Shown: positions 25,001 through 34,859, counted from the first letter of the stretch. The stretch is DNA of 64,000 bases from Actinoplanes sp. N902-109 (GCF_000389965.1 NC_021191.1:8743501-8807500); one strand, 5' to 3'. The notes: a model not told the origin generated them from the sequence alone. Program-made: numbers and translations.

Positions 25001-27401
25001 CACCGCGCGGGTCGACGTCACCGTGGCGAACGGCGTGCCGGTCGCGGCCGCTGACTCGGTCACCGCCGAGGCCAAGGTGCCGCTGATCGTGCCGGTGCTG
25101 GCCAACGACGTGGACCCGAACAACGACAAGCTGACCGTGACGATCGATCAGGCCCCGCAGCACGGCACAGCGGTCGTCAACGCCGACGGCACGGTCACCT
25201 ACACGCCGGCGACCGGCTACCTGGGCCCGGACGCCTTCCACTACACGGTCGACGACGGCCACGGCGGCACCGACGGCGCCGACGTCACCATCGCGGTGAT
25301 CAACTCGGCGCCGGTGGCCAAGCCCGATGCGATCACCAGCCCGACCGACATCCCGGTCACGATCACCGTGCTCGACAACGACAGCGACCCCAACGGCGAC
25401 GCGATCACGGTCACCGGGTTCACCAACGGCGGGCACGGCACGGTCACCCTGTCCGGCGGCAACCTGGTGTACGCCCCGGTGCGCGGGTTCACCGGCACCG
25501 ACTCGTTCACGTACACCATCTCGGACCCGTCGCACGCCACCGCGACCTCGGTGGTCACCGTGACCGTGCTGAACGCCAACCCGATCGCCGTGCCGGACAC
25601 CGCGACCGCCCAGCCCGGCAAGCCTACGGTGATCAAGGTGCTGACCAACGACACCGACCCGAACCTGGGCCAGGCACTGCACCTGGTCACCGTGGGCACG
25701 CCGAAGCACGGCACCGCGGTCGCCAACCCGGACGGCACGATCACGTACACGCCGAACGCCGACGCCACCGGCACGGACACGTTCGACTACGTGGTCGGCG
25801 ACGACAAGGGCGGCCAGGACACCACCGGCGTCACGGTGACCATCGCGCCGCTGCCGGTCGCCGCGCCGGACCAGAGCAGCACGCCCGCCGGCGCCCCGGT
25901 GGTGCTGGACGTGCTCGCCAACGACAGCAAGACCGCGACCCTGGTCTCGGTGAGCCAGCCCAAGCACGGCACGGTCAAGATCGTCGACGGCAAGGTGCAG
26001 TACACCCCGGAGCCCGGCTACGCGGGCACGGACACCTTCACCTACCTGGTCCGCGACGCGGCGGGCAACGAGTCCACCGGCCAGGCGTCGGTGACCGTGG
26101 CCAACGCCGACCCGGTGGCCGTGCTCGACCGCGGCGCCGTGGCCAAGAACGGCAGCACCGACATCGACGTGCTGGCCAACGACACCGACGTCAACACCGG
26201 CCAGAAGCTGACGATCAGCACGGTCGGCAAGCCGGCGCACGGCACCGCGACGATCGTCGACGGCAAGGTGCGCTACGTGCCGGACCCCGGCTGGACCGGC
26301 ACGGACACGTTCACCTACGTCGTCAGCGACGGCAACGGCGGCACGGCCACCGGCACGGTCTCGGTGGTCGTCACCGGCGACGCCCCGGTCGCGCTGCCCG
26401 ACCGGAAGGACACGCCGTACCAGCGCGCGGTCACCGTCGACGTGCTCGCCAACGACATGGACCCCAACGGCGACCGGCTCACGGTCGTCGGCGTGACCCA
26501 GCCCGAGCACGGCACCGCCACGATCGTCGACGGCAAGGTGCAGTACACGCCGCCGGCGAAGTGGTCCGGGACGGTCTCGTTCACGTACACGATCAGCGAC
26601 GGCACCGACAAGGCGACCTCGACGGTCACCGTCAAGGTCGGCGAGCCGCCGGCGGTGCCGGACAAGGCCACGACGGCCAAGCCGGCCACGCCGGTCACGA
26701 TCGCGCTGCCCCGGGTGGACAACAACCAGAAGCCGGTCACCGTGACGTCGGTGGGCAAGCCCGCCCACGGTACGGCCGAACTGAACGCCGACGGCACCGT
26801 CACGTACACGCCGGAAGCGGGCTTCGCCGGGGCGGACAGCTTCACCTACGCCGCCACCGACGCCGACGGCAACATCGCCTACGGCACGATCAAGGTCACC
26901 GTCGCCGGCCCGAACACCGCTCCCCGGGCCGTCAACGACGTGACCGACGTCGACGCCGGCAAGTCCGTGGTGATCGACGTCCGGGCCAACGACAGCGACC
27001 CGAACGAGGACCCGATCACCGTCGTGAAGGTCGGCAAGCCCCGGCACGGGCACGCGGTGCTCAACAAGAACGGCACGATCACGTACGCCCCGAACGACTC
27101 CTACCAGGGCGGCACGGACAGCTTCACCTACACCGTCAGCGACGGCCGCGGCGGCACCGCCACGGCGACCGTCACCGTGGTGGTCAACCAGGTGGCCGCT
27201 GCCCCGGGCACGAACACGGTGGTCAAGCTGCCCAAGACCGGCGCCGACATCATGTCGCTGGGCGGCGTGGGCATCCTGACGCTGATCGTCGGCGCGGCGC
27301 TGTTCTTCTTCGGCGGGCGCACCCCGGCCTGGATCGTGGCCGGCGGCCGGGACCGCGGCCCCGGCCGGCACCGGCCGGGCAAGCACGCCCCGAAGAACTG
27401 A
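22017..27401 (+). CDS. LPxTG-anchored giant surface protein with DUF11 and twelve Ig/cadherin-like repeats
   Basis: 1794-residue secreted wall protein. A signal peptide (basic RSAPHR, then AILVVVAVAIAMTIYV) is followed by a ~330-residue N-terminal domain. Two DUF11-type domains follow (about 361-520 and 520-640), then twelve ~90-residue repeats (about 640-1730). Each repeat has a core of V-x-NDTDPNGD-x-LTV, HGTA and GTDTFTYTVSDG-GG, the Ig/cadherin-like pattern found in bacterial adhesins, with DPNGD-type acidic loops that may bind calcium. LPKTG at 1738-1742, a hydrophobic span and a basic tail form a sortase signal. No sortase gene is in the window. Confidence 0.93.
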   Translation: MQALRSAPHRALAILVVVAVAIAMTIYVNRAEAVITTPFGQEFGTNANGAILMRGNANLVCPAAATGCTAGQSGSGSTTDESLNNNGYIMENVGGNGADLVNSSTATIAMPAHSSVLFAGLYWSANTAAGNSGAPAPTPADKNKVRFAVPGTAGWSTVTATKTFTDSSITAYQMMADVTSVVAGAGNGIYGVANIQAGTGKDRYAGWSLVIAYQNASLPMRDLRVFDGFGVVSSNATSVDIAVNGFLTPGTGQVTTKIGTVVYEGDLGKTGDTLKLNGTSMYDDRNPVDNFFNSTITEGGVAVGDRTPNNSNTMGLDIDQFDATGKLANGASSATLTLTTATGGETFYPGVVTFTTDLYAPDLTATLAAADKTRDPADPRLMPGDEIEYTITVLNKGTDSSKATVLADAVPAGTTYVPGSLRIDGVAVTDASGDDAGDFVPDSADGKATFRIGTGATATTGGNLATNGTSVVKYRVKVDDTTAAGTTITNIGTLSYTGEHTGRVIAGTTNVVTATVEQPRADLSAAVTVSPGTVQRDDNPAPVTYNLTVTNNGTDREPLAVARLTLPAGVTPDPLPAGCTQVDQDVICSLGAIVSGASTTVTITALADKTAATDSTGTVTVSGSGIDNTPANNSAPAPLRVNSAPTAGADSADIATNGTATVAVLSNDSDADNDTLSVALASPPAHGSALVNADKTITYTPAAGWAGTDTFTYTVSDGHGGATTATITVNVDNALPIAGDDVATTGPNQAVPIFVLDNDSDPNGDPLSVSAVTQPAGGMVTTDGTTVTFTPGPAFRGLATFSYTLSDSRGGTATGRVEVTVDNAAPAANDDVITTPYHTDVDIDVVHNDTDPNKDDLTVKTVGTPSHGTATIVDNKITYRPEVGFSGDDTFSYTISDGAGGTSTAQVTVTVGNAAPTAENFVISTGYGTAAVIDVLSTAKDANHDTLTVAGTSVPAHGMVGVNDKTGKLEYVPDEFYSGPDSFTYDVVDGHGGLVTARVDVTVANGVPVAAADSVTAEAKVPLIVPVLANDVDPNNDKLTVTIDQAPQHGTAVVNADGTVTYTPATGYLGPDAFHYTVDDGHGGTDGADVTIAVINSAPVAKPDAITSPTDIPVTITVLDNDSDPNGDAITVTGFTNGGHGTVTLSGGNLVYAPVRGFTGTDSFTYTISDPSHATATSVVTVTVLNANPIAVPDTATAQPGKPTVIKVLTNDTDPNLGQALHLVTVGTPKHGTAVANPDGTITYTPNADATGTDTFDYVVGDDKGGQDTTGVTVTIAPLPVAAPDQSSTPAGAPVVLDVLANDSKTATLVSVSQPKHGTVKIVDGKVQYTPEPGYAGTDTFTYLVRDAAGNESTGQASVTVANADPVAVLDRGAVAKNGSTDIDVLANDTDVNTGQKLTISTVGKPAHGTATIVDGKVRYVPDPGWTGTDTFTYVVSDGNGGTATGTVSVVVTGDAPVALPDRKDTPYQRAVTVDVLANDMDPNGDRLTVVGVTQPEHGTATIVDGKVQYTPPAKWSGTVSFTYTISDGTDKATSTVTVKVGEPPAVPDKATTAKPATPVTIALPRVDNNQKPVTVTSVGKPAHGTAELNADGTVTYTPEAGFAGADSFTYAATDADGNIAYGTIKVTVAGPNTAPRAVNDVTDVDAGKSVVIDVRANDSDPNEDPITVVKVGKPRHGHAVLNKNGTITYAPNDSYQGGTDSFTYTVSDGRGGTATATVTVVVNQVAAAPGTNTVVKLPKTGADIMSLGGVGILTLIVGAALFFFGGRTPAWIVAGGRDRGPGRHRPGKHAPKN
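23937..27210 (+). repeat. Twelve-copy ~270-bp tandem coding repeat
   Basis: Consecutive in-frame modules of about 90 codons in the surface-protein gene. They share GACCCGAACGGCGAC-type and CACGGCACC cores but are diverged enough to be told apart. Module 8 has a shortened DP-loop, with ANDSK replacing the acidic loop. Module 11 has lost the ND-DPN motif (PRVDNNQKP), so calcium binding there is doubtful. Confidence 0.85.
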
Positions 27402-27411
27402 CCCACCGGCC

Positions 27412-27455
27412 ACCCGGACCGGCATCGCCCCCTCGATGCCGGTCCGGGTTTCGCC
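27412..27455 (+). terminator. Rho-independent-type terminator of the surface-protein gene
   Basis: A perfect 16-bp stem (27412-27427 with 27434-27449; left arm begins ACCCGGACCGGCATCG) has a 6-nt CCCCCT loop and is followed by TTTCGCCTT. It lies 11 bp after the surface-protein stop codon. Confidence 0.85.
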
Positions 27456-27733
27456 TTCTGCTCGAGAAGCCGATGGCTCCCACCGAGGCGGAGGCCACGC
27501 TGATCACCGAGGCGGCCCTGCGCAACGACATCATGCTGCTGACCAAGAGCTGTCACGACATCGACTGGCTGGTCCACCTCTTCGGGCAGACCCCGGCGCA
27601 GATCAGCTCGTTCGGCAGCCTCTCCCACTTCCGCGCGGCCGACCGCCCCGCCGAGGCCGCCGACCGGTGCGTGGCCTGCCCGCTCAAGCAGACCTGCCCG
27701 TACTCGGCGGCGCCACCTGCTCGTTCACGATGA
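27455..27733 (+). pseudogene. Degraded Gfo/Idh/MocA oxidoreductase fragment
   Basis: A start-less frame of about 92 codons, opening directly after the terminator, contains two blocks normally separate in this oxidoreductase family. One is the nucleotide-domain end LLEKPMAPTEAEA. The other is the C-terminal-domain block KSCHDIDWLVHLFG, running on to FGSLSHFRAADRP and the cysteine pair RCVACPLKQTCPYSA. In intact relatives roughly 60 residues lie between the blocks. Here they are nearly joined (ALRNDIMLLTKSCHD), so there is an internal deletion as well as loss of both ends. No start codon or ribosome-binding site precedes it. Confidence 0.75.
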
Positions 27734-27875
27734 GCGCCTTCATTCCGATGGAACACCACCGTCGTCACCCTCACCGAACCCACCGGGTGACACCACCGCC
27801 CCGCGAGGCAGCGCCAGCGGCCAACCGCAACCGGCTCGGTGCGCCGCCCGGCCCCCGACCCGTCCATCGCAAGCC

Positions 27876-27927
27876 AAAACAAACAAGCCACAAACAAAAC
27901 GGGCCGCCCCCGAGGGGACGGCCCGTT
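27876..27927 (-). terminator. Terminator downstream of groEL
   Basis: Arms AACGGGCCG (27898-27906) and CGGCCCGTT (27919-27927) plus four inner C-G pairs form a stable hairpin. On the minus strand it is followed by a T-rich tract (complement of 27876-27899). It begins 17 bp beyond the groEL stop codon. I see no gene between 27734 and 27944. Confidence 0.85.
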
Positions 27928-27944
27928 CCGGAAAGAGACTGGAC

Positions 27945-29567
<1,623 letters not shown>

Positions 29568-29760
29568 ACGGCTGTGTCCTCCTGGACATTCGCGGTGCCG
29601 GGCCTCCTCGGCCCCGCTCTCCGCTGGTTGCGGAACGCTGTGGACGTCGCCACCTGGCGATGCGACGTCCGTCAGGCCGAGCCGGATAGCCCGCGACGAC
29701 CGGTCCCGTGCCCCGGCACCGATGGCGGTACCGCGGCCGTGACCCCACCGTCCCGACCTG

Positions 29761-29787
29761 TTGGCACTCACAGCTCGCGAGTGCCAA
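29761..29787 (-). promoter_or_regulatory. CIRCE operator 1 (HrcA site) of groEL
   Basis: A perfect 9-bp inverted repeat TTGGCACTC-N9-GAGTGCCAA matches the CIRCE consensus TTAGCACTC-N9-GAGTGCTAA at all but one symmetric pair. It lies about 194 bp upstream of the groEL ATG and is the expected site for the heat-shock repressor HrcA. Confidence 0.93.
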
Positions 29788-29795
29788 GAACCTGT

Positions 29796-29822
29796 TTAGC
29801 ACTCTGGGGGGTCGAGTGCAAG
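29796..29822 (-). promoter_or_regulatory. CIRCE operator 2 (HrcA site) of groEL
   Basis: The left arm TTAGCACTC (29796-29804) is an exact consensus half. The right arm is GAGTGCAAG (29814-29822), degenerate at the last positions, with the canonical 9-nt spacer. It starts 9 bp after the first element, so HrcA could bind as adjacent dimers. Confidence 0.88.
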
Positions 29823-30134
29823 GACAACGGTCATGTCCCGGAGCCGGTGGCAACACCCCGTTGGTCACGATGCGTGAACAATCCAGGGATGCGAGTCGAG
29901 CTCGTGATCGGGGTCACCCTGCCAGGTGATGGACCGATCCACCGGTCCGTCCTAATGGTGCGGCGTAATGACTTTTTTGCCCGTTTCGATCCGGACAGAT
30001 CGATGCTAACTTGGCGTTGCCGCAGGTTGTCCGCGAGTTCTTCGCGAGTTGACGCGGCCTGTACGGTGCGGAGGCGGCTGGCGTGCCGCAGGGCAATCGG
30101 CGATCCGGCGCGACCGGATTGAGGAGTGAGCGGA
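29823..30134. other. 312-bp intergenic region, no gene seen
   Basis: Between the CIRCE elements and the glycosyltransferase start. A small inverted repeat GGACCG/CGGTCC lies near 29932-29949, and an AT-richer stretch with TTTTTT near 29975 could hold the promoter of the downstream gene. No reading frame with coding character is visible. Confidence 0.5.
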
Positions 30135-33100
30135 GTGGACAACCGTATCGTCGGCGCAGCGGAAAGCGCCCACCTACGGGAGCCGGAGAGCCAGCGGATT
30201 CCGGCACAGCGATCACCCAGCGTCACCGACTCGATCGACGAGTCGCCACAGTCCCCCGGCACCGGGGCCAAGCCGCTGCTCACCGTCGTGATCCCGGCTC
30301 ACGACATCGAGATGTATCTCGATGACTGCCTCGCCTCGGTCGCCGCGCAGACCTACCACAACCTCGAGATCATCGTGGTCGACGACGGCTCGGTGGACCG
30401 CACCGGCGCCATCGCCGACGAGTGGGCCCGCAAGGACTCCCGGGTGACGGTCATCCACCAGGACGAGGGCGGCCCCGGCCTGGCCCGCAACGTCGGCATC
30501 GCGGCCGGCCACGGCTCGTTCCTGACGTTCGCCGACGGCGACGACGTCGTGCCGCCCTATGCGTACGAGATGCTGATGACCACGCTCGAGGACAGCGGCT
30601 CCGACTTCGCCTGCGGTGCGGTCCGGTCGCTGACCTCGCGGGGCGTCGGGGCCTCGCCGATGCACACGCCGATCTTCGGCAAGACCGTGCTGCGCACCCA
30701 CGTCAGCGAGCGGCTCACCCTGCTCAAGGACCGCACGGTCTGGAACAAGGTGTTCCGCCGCCGGTTCTGGGACCAGCACGGGCTGGTCTTCCCCGAGGGC
30801 GTCGTGTTCGAGGACGTGCCGGTCGCGCTGACCGCACACGCCATGGCCAAGACCGTCGACGTGGTCAACGTGCCGGTCTACTACTGGCGCAAGCGCGAGA
30901 CCGGTGAGAAGTCGATCACCCAGCGCAAGACCGACTGGGGGCACACCGCCGACCGGCTGCGCGCGGTCGACCGGGTCAGCCGCTTCCTCGGTGAGCACAC
31001 CAAGGGCGAGGTCAAGCAGGCGTACGACACGAACGTGCTGGTCGACGACTTCGCCATCGTGCTGGGCGCGCTGCCCGACGCCGACCCGGAGTTCCAGCAG
31101 TCGTTCCTGCGCGAGGTCCAGCTGTTCCTGGCGCGGCTGCGGCCGGGCACGATCGAGGGCCTGCCGCCCAAGTTCGCCGTGGTCTGGCACCTCATCCGGG
31201 AGAACAAGCTCACCGAGGCCATCGAGGTGCTGCTGGCCAGCCGGCCCGGCATGCCGATCCCGGCCAAGCACGAGGGCAACCACCGCTACGCCGAGCTGCC
31301 GTTCCTGGACGACCCGGCGGTCGGCGTCCCGCGCGAGCTCTACGACATGGGCAAGCCCGCGGTCCGCAGCCGGATCACCGAGTTGGCCTGGCGCGACGGC
31401 AAGCTGGTGATCCGCGGCTACGCCTACATCGACGGCACGGCGGCCAACTCGCGGTGGACGTCGGTGCGGGTGATCCGGCTCCGCGAGCGGCTCTCCGGGC
31501 GCACCATCACGCTGCCCGCCACTCCCCGCCGCGAGCCCGAGGCGACCGCGACGTCCAGCCACGACGACAAGTCGTACGACTGGGCCGGTTTCGAGGTCGC
31601 CATCGACCCGGCGACGCTGCAGAACGGCGGCAAGTGGCACGAGGGCCGGTGGCAGATCGCCGTCGGCATCATCGCCGGCACCAAGCTGCGCAAGGGCCGG
31701 CTCAAGGTGGGTCCGCACTCCACCCTGCTCAACCTGACCCCGCAATACCTGGACGCCGGCACCCAGCTGACCCCGGTGGCCGACGGCGCGTACATCCTGC
31801 TGCGCCTGGACAAGGTGATGGCCAAGGCCACCTCGATCTCGTTCGAGGACGACGACCTGGTCATCGACGGGGTGGTCCTCGGGCCCAAGCCCAGCGGCGG
31901 TCAGCTGCGGCTGTGCCGGGTGCCCGACGTGGCCGAGGCGCTCACCACGGTCGAGTTCGGCGAGACCCACCGCGGCAGCACCCCGTTCCGGGCGGTGGTC
32001 CAGCTCAAGGATCTGTTCGAGCACGCCGGTCCCCCGGTGATGCCCCCGCCCGGTGGCCCGATGGACCGCTGGCGCATCCAGATGGCGTTCGTCAGCGACA
32101 GCAAGCAGTCGGTGCACCTGCTCAGCGACGGCTTGCCCACGGCCCGGGCGGAGATCTTCGACCGGCATGTTCTCGTACGCCGGACAGCTGCCGGATTCCT
32201 CTGGCTGTGCGCCCGCGCCCAGGGCCCGGTCGCGAACACCGCCGAATGGCAGCCGGACGGCACGCTGGTGCTCACCGGCGACTTCCGGCCGGTCGACGGC
32301 GCTCCCGCGATCAAGCTGCGGCTGCGCGGCCAGACCGAGGAGCGCGACCTGGCCGTCAGCGTCGACGGCGACCGGTGGACCGCGGCGCTGAACCCGAGCA
32401 AGGTGCCGTCCTGGGGCGGGTTCGTGGAGCTGCGCCCGGGGCTGTGGGACATCCTGGTGACCCACCGGGCCGGCGGGGCCTACCCGATCACCAACCTGGT
32501 GGTGGCCAACGCGGTCCGGGCGATGTGCCCGGCGTTCTCCCCGGACGAGCACCGCGAGTACACGCTCGAGCTGTCCGAGGGCGACTTCGTGGCGCTGCGG
32601 GCCGGTTCGGTGCTGCAGGTCGAGGAGCGTGGCGCGTACGCCCGCAACCAGCTGCGGCACAAGCGCACCGCGGTCCTGCGCCGCAGCCCGCTGCGCGAGG
32701 CCGTGCTGTTCGAGAGCTTCGGCGGCCGGCAGTATTCCGACAGCCCCAAGGCGATCCACGAGGAACTGGTCCGCCGCGGCGTGCCGCTGGAGGCGCAGTA
32801 TCTGACCGTGCGCGACGGTCAGGCCGCCACGCCCGAGACGATGAGCACCGCCCGCCTCGGCGGCACCGAGTGGTACGACGCGCTGGCCACCAGCCGCTAC
32901 ATCGTCACCAACTCGCACCTGCCGGACTGGTTCGAGCGCCGGCCCGGGCAGATCGTCGTGCAGACCTGGCACGGCACGCCGCTCAAGCGGATCGGGTTCG
33001 ACGTCACCGACATCCGCCACGCCGACCGCAACTACCTGCAGCGGGTCGAGAAGGAGACGCCCAACTGGTCGTTCCTGGTCTCGCCCAACCACTTCAGCAC

Positions 33101-33782
33101 CCCGATCCTGCAGCGGGCGTTCCGCTACGGCGGCGAGATGCTGGAGTCCGGCTACCCGCGCAACGACATCCTGTTCGGCACCGACCCGGCGACCGCCGCC
33201 GCGATCCGCCGGCGCATCGACCTGCCCGCGGGCAAGCGGGTCGTGCTGTACGCCCCGACCTGGCGCGACGACGAGTTCTACGGCCAGGGCCGGTACAAGA
33301 TGTCGATGATGCTCGACCTCGCGGCCGCCCGCCGGGCGCTGGGCGACGACCACGTGCTGCTGGTACGCCGGCACCCCAACGTCGTCGACCCGATCCCGGA
33401 CGACGGCTCGGGCTTCGTGCGGGACGTCTCGACGTATCCGGACATGGCCGACCTGCTCTCCATCACGGACGTGCTGATCACGGACTACTCGTCGGTGATG
33501 TTCGACTTCGCGAACACCGGGCGGCCGATCCTGCTGTTCACGTACGACCTCGAGCACTACCGCGACAAGCTGCGCGGCTTCTACTTCGACTTCGAGCACG
33601 AGGCGCCCGGTCCGCTGCTGATGACGTCGGAGGACGTGGTCAGGACCCTGACCGAGATCGCGGTGGACCCGGGGGCGTACAGCGCCGAGCGAGCGGCGTT
33701 CCAGACCCGCTTCTGCGACCTGGACGACGGCGGGGCGACGCAGCGGGTGGTCGACCGGATGCTGGAGCTGGGACGCCAATAA
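30135..33782 (+). CDS. Bifunctional GT2 glycosyltransferase / CDP-glycerol glycerophosphotransferase (TagF-like)
   Basis: 1215-residue cytoplasmic enzyme, probably making a teichoic-acid-like or other glycerophosphate wall polymer. Residues about 48-270 form a GT-A family 2 domain (TVVIPAHDIEMYL, IVVDDGSVDRT, FADGDDVV). A central ~450 residues resemble the beta-rich linker seen in large TagF proteins. Residues about 900-1210 are the polymerase domain with WHGTPLKRIG (~944), YAPTWRDDEFYG (~1038), LLVRRHPN and ITDYSSVMFDF (~1113), the donor-phosphate-binding elements. GTG 30135 is preferred because GAGGAG (30121-30126) lies 8 nt upstream; GTG 30126 overlaps that site. Confidence 0.9.
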   Translation: MDNRIVGAAESAHLREPESQRIPAQRSPSVTDSIDESPQSPGTGAKPLLTVVIPAHDIEMYLDDCLASVAAQTYHNLEIIVVDDGSVDRTGAIADEWARKDSRVTVIHQDEGGPGLARNVGIAAGHGSFLTFADGDDVVPPYAYEMLMTTLEDSGSDFACGAVRSLTSRGVGASPMHTPIFGKTVLRTHVSERLTLLKDRTVWNKVFRRRFWDQHGLVFPEGVVFEDVPVALTAHAMAKTVDVVNVPVYYWRKRETGEKSITQRKTDWGHTADRLRAVDRVSRFLGEHTKGEVKQAYDTNVLVDDFAIVLGALPDADPEFQQSFLREVQLFLARLRPGTIEGLPPKFAVVWHLIRENKLTEAIEVLLASRPGMPIPAKHEGNHRYAELPFLDDPAVGVPRELYDMGKPAVRSRITELAWRDGKLVIRGYAYIDGTAANSRWTSVRVIRLRERLSGRTITLPATPRREPEATATSSHDDKSYDWAGFEVAIDPATLQNGGKWHEGRWQIAVGIIAGTKLRKGRLKVGPHSTLLNLTPQYLDAGTQLTPVADGAYILLRLDKVMAKATSISFEDDDLVIDGVVLGPKPSGGQLRLCRVPDVAEALTTVEFGETHRGSTPFRAVVQLKDLFEHAGPPVMPPPGGPMDRWRIQMAFVSDSKQSVHLLSDGLPTARAEIFDRHVLVRRTAAGFLWLCARAQGPVANTAEWQPDGTLVLTGDFRPVDGAPAIKLRLRGQTEERDLAVSVDGDRWTAALNPSKVPSWGGFVELRPGLWDILVTHRAGGAYPITNLVVANAVRAMCPAFSPDEHREYTLELSEGDFVALRAGSVLQVEERGAYARNQLRHKRTAVLRRSPLREAVLFESFGGRQYSDSPKAIHEELVRRGVPLEAQYLTVRDGQAATPETMSTARLGGTEWYDALATSRYIVTNSHLPDWFERRPGQIVVQTWHGTPLKRIGFDVTDIRHADRNYLQRVEKETPNWSFLVSPNHFSTPILQRAFRYGGEMLESGYPRNDILFGTDPATAAAIRRRIDLPAGKRVVLYAPTWRDDEFYGQGRYKMSMMLDLAAARRALGDDHVLLVRRHPNVVDPIPDDGSGFVRDVSTYPDMADLLSITDVLITDYSSVMFDFANTGRPILLFTYDLEHYRDKLRGFYFDFEHEAPGPLLMTSEDVVRTLTEIAVDPGAYSAERAAFQTRFCDLDDGGATQRVVDRMLELGRQ

Positions 33783-33829
33783 CGGAATCCGGGTTGCCGA
33801 CAGCCCGGCCAGCGGGTAGCAAAGCAAGC

Positions 33830-34348
33830 ATGACCAGCACCTTGGCTCCGCCGATGACCGTGCACCGGGTCACCCCGGAGGACGCGGCCCGGATGCGCGC
33901 CCTGCGGCTGGAGATGCTGGCGGACAGCCCGCTGGCCTTCCTGGAGACGGTCGCGCAGGCCGCGGCCCGGCCGCACGCCGATTTCCGGCGGCGGGTGGTG
34001 CAGGCGTCCCGGGGCACCCAGCTGGCCCAGTTCGTGGCCGATCCGGGCGGGCGGCTGATCGGGCACGCCGGTGGCACGGTGCTGCCCGAGGAGCCGGACG
34101 CGACGGTGGTGTTCGCGGTCTACCTCACGCCGAGTGTCCGCGGTCAGGGGGTGCTGAGCGCGCTCGTCGAGGCGGTGGCGCAGTGGTCGGTGGAGTGCGG
34201 CCGCGACGAGCTGATGCTCGAGGTCGTGGTGGGCAACGACCGGGCCGTGCGGGCGTACGAACGGCTGGGTTTCCGCGACACCGGCGTCCGGGTGCCGCAC
34301 CCGGTCATCCCGGGCCTGCGCGAGCTGCAGATGCGCCGGCGCGCCTGA
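33830..34348 (+). CDS. GNAT family N-acetyltransferase
   Basis: 172-residue acetyl-CoA-dependent acyltransferase of unknown substrate. The acetyl-CoA-binding motif A appears as VYLTPSVRGQGVLSALVEAV (about residues 94-113). The ELMLEVVVGNDRAVRAYERLGF block that follows is the classic motif B. The ATG at 33830 lacks a strong ribosome-binding site, but AAGCAAGC precedes it. It follows the TagF-like gene after 47 bp, so it could be cotranscribed. Confidence 0.85.
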   Translation: MTSTLAPPMTVHRVTPEDAARMRALRLEMLADSPLAFLETVAQAAARPHADFRRRVVQASRGTQLAQFVADPGGRLIGHAGGTVLPEEPDATVVFAVYLTPSVRGQGVLSALVEAVAQWSVECGRDELMLEVVVGNDRAVRAYERLGFRDTGVRVPHPVIPGLRELQMRRRA

Positions 34349-34391
34349 GGTCGCCGGCATGGGGGGAGTTGGGCACGGGAAGCCGTCACGC

Positions 34392-34859
34392 ATGAGCAGG
34401 GGCCTGCGGCGGCGTACGGTCCTGACCGCCCTCAACGGCACCACCGTGGCGGGCCTGGCGGTAGCGGTGCTCAGCGGGGCCCGGATCCGGCGCGGCCGGG
34501 ACGGCATCCTGGTGGCCGAGGGCTACCGGCTCCGCGTCCCACCTGCCACCTGCTTCACGATCGGCTCGGTGATCATCACCCGGCGCAGCGCCGACTGGCT
34601 GCTGCACGAGCACCGAGCCGCCCTGTTCGCCCATGAGAGCCGGCACGCCGGGCAGTACGCGCTGCTCGGCCCGCTGTTCTGGCCGGCGTACTGGGCGGCG
34701 TGCGCGGTCTCGTGGGCGCTGACCGGCTCGTACGGCAGCCACAACCCGTTCGAGCGGCACGCCGGGCTGGCCGCGGGCGGCTACCGGGCGCGACCGTTCA
34801 GATGGTCGCCTGCCACTGGGTCCAGGTCTCCCGGGCCCGGAACCCCATCGCCTGGTTGA
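34392..34859 (+). CDS. Small HExxH-containing hypothetical protein
   Basis: About 155 residues, not recognised as a named family. A possible N-terminal anchor (TALNGTTVAGLAVAVLSGA) is followed by HESRHAGQYALLG near residue 80, which fits the HExxH zinc-peptidase pattern. A downstream FERHAGLAAGGY supplies a further acidic residue. A hydrophobic WPAYWAACAVSWAL segment lies between the two. A peptidase role is possible but unproven, and the same motif appears in non-enzymatic proteins. The ATG at 34392 is favoured over ATG 34359. The gene overlaps the convergent GNAT gene by 62 bp. Confidence 0.6.
   Translation: MSRGLRRRTVLTALNGTTVAGLAVAVLSGARIRRGRDGILVAEGYRLRVPPATCFTIGSVIITRRSADWLLHEHRAALFAHESRHAGQYALLGPLFWPAYWAACAVSWALTGSYGSHNPFERHAGLAAGGYRARPFRWSPATGSRSPGPGTPSPG

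Noticed and set aside
22032..27425. Open frame of about 1800 codons on the minus strand opposite the surface-protein gene
   Set aside because: Its composition is biased toward R, G, D, H and V with no domain or signal, as expected from the antisense of a GC-rich repeat gene. The plus strand gives clean domains and a sorting signal.
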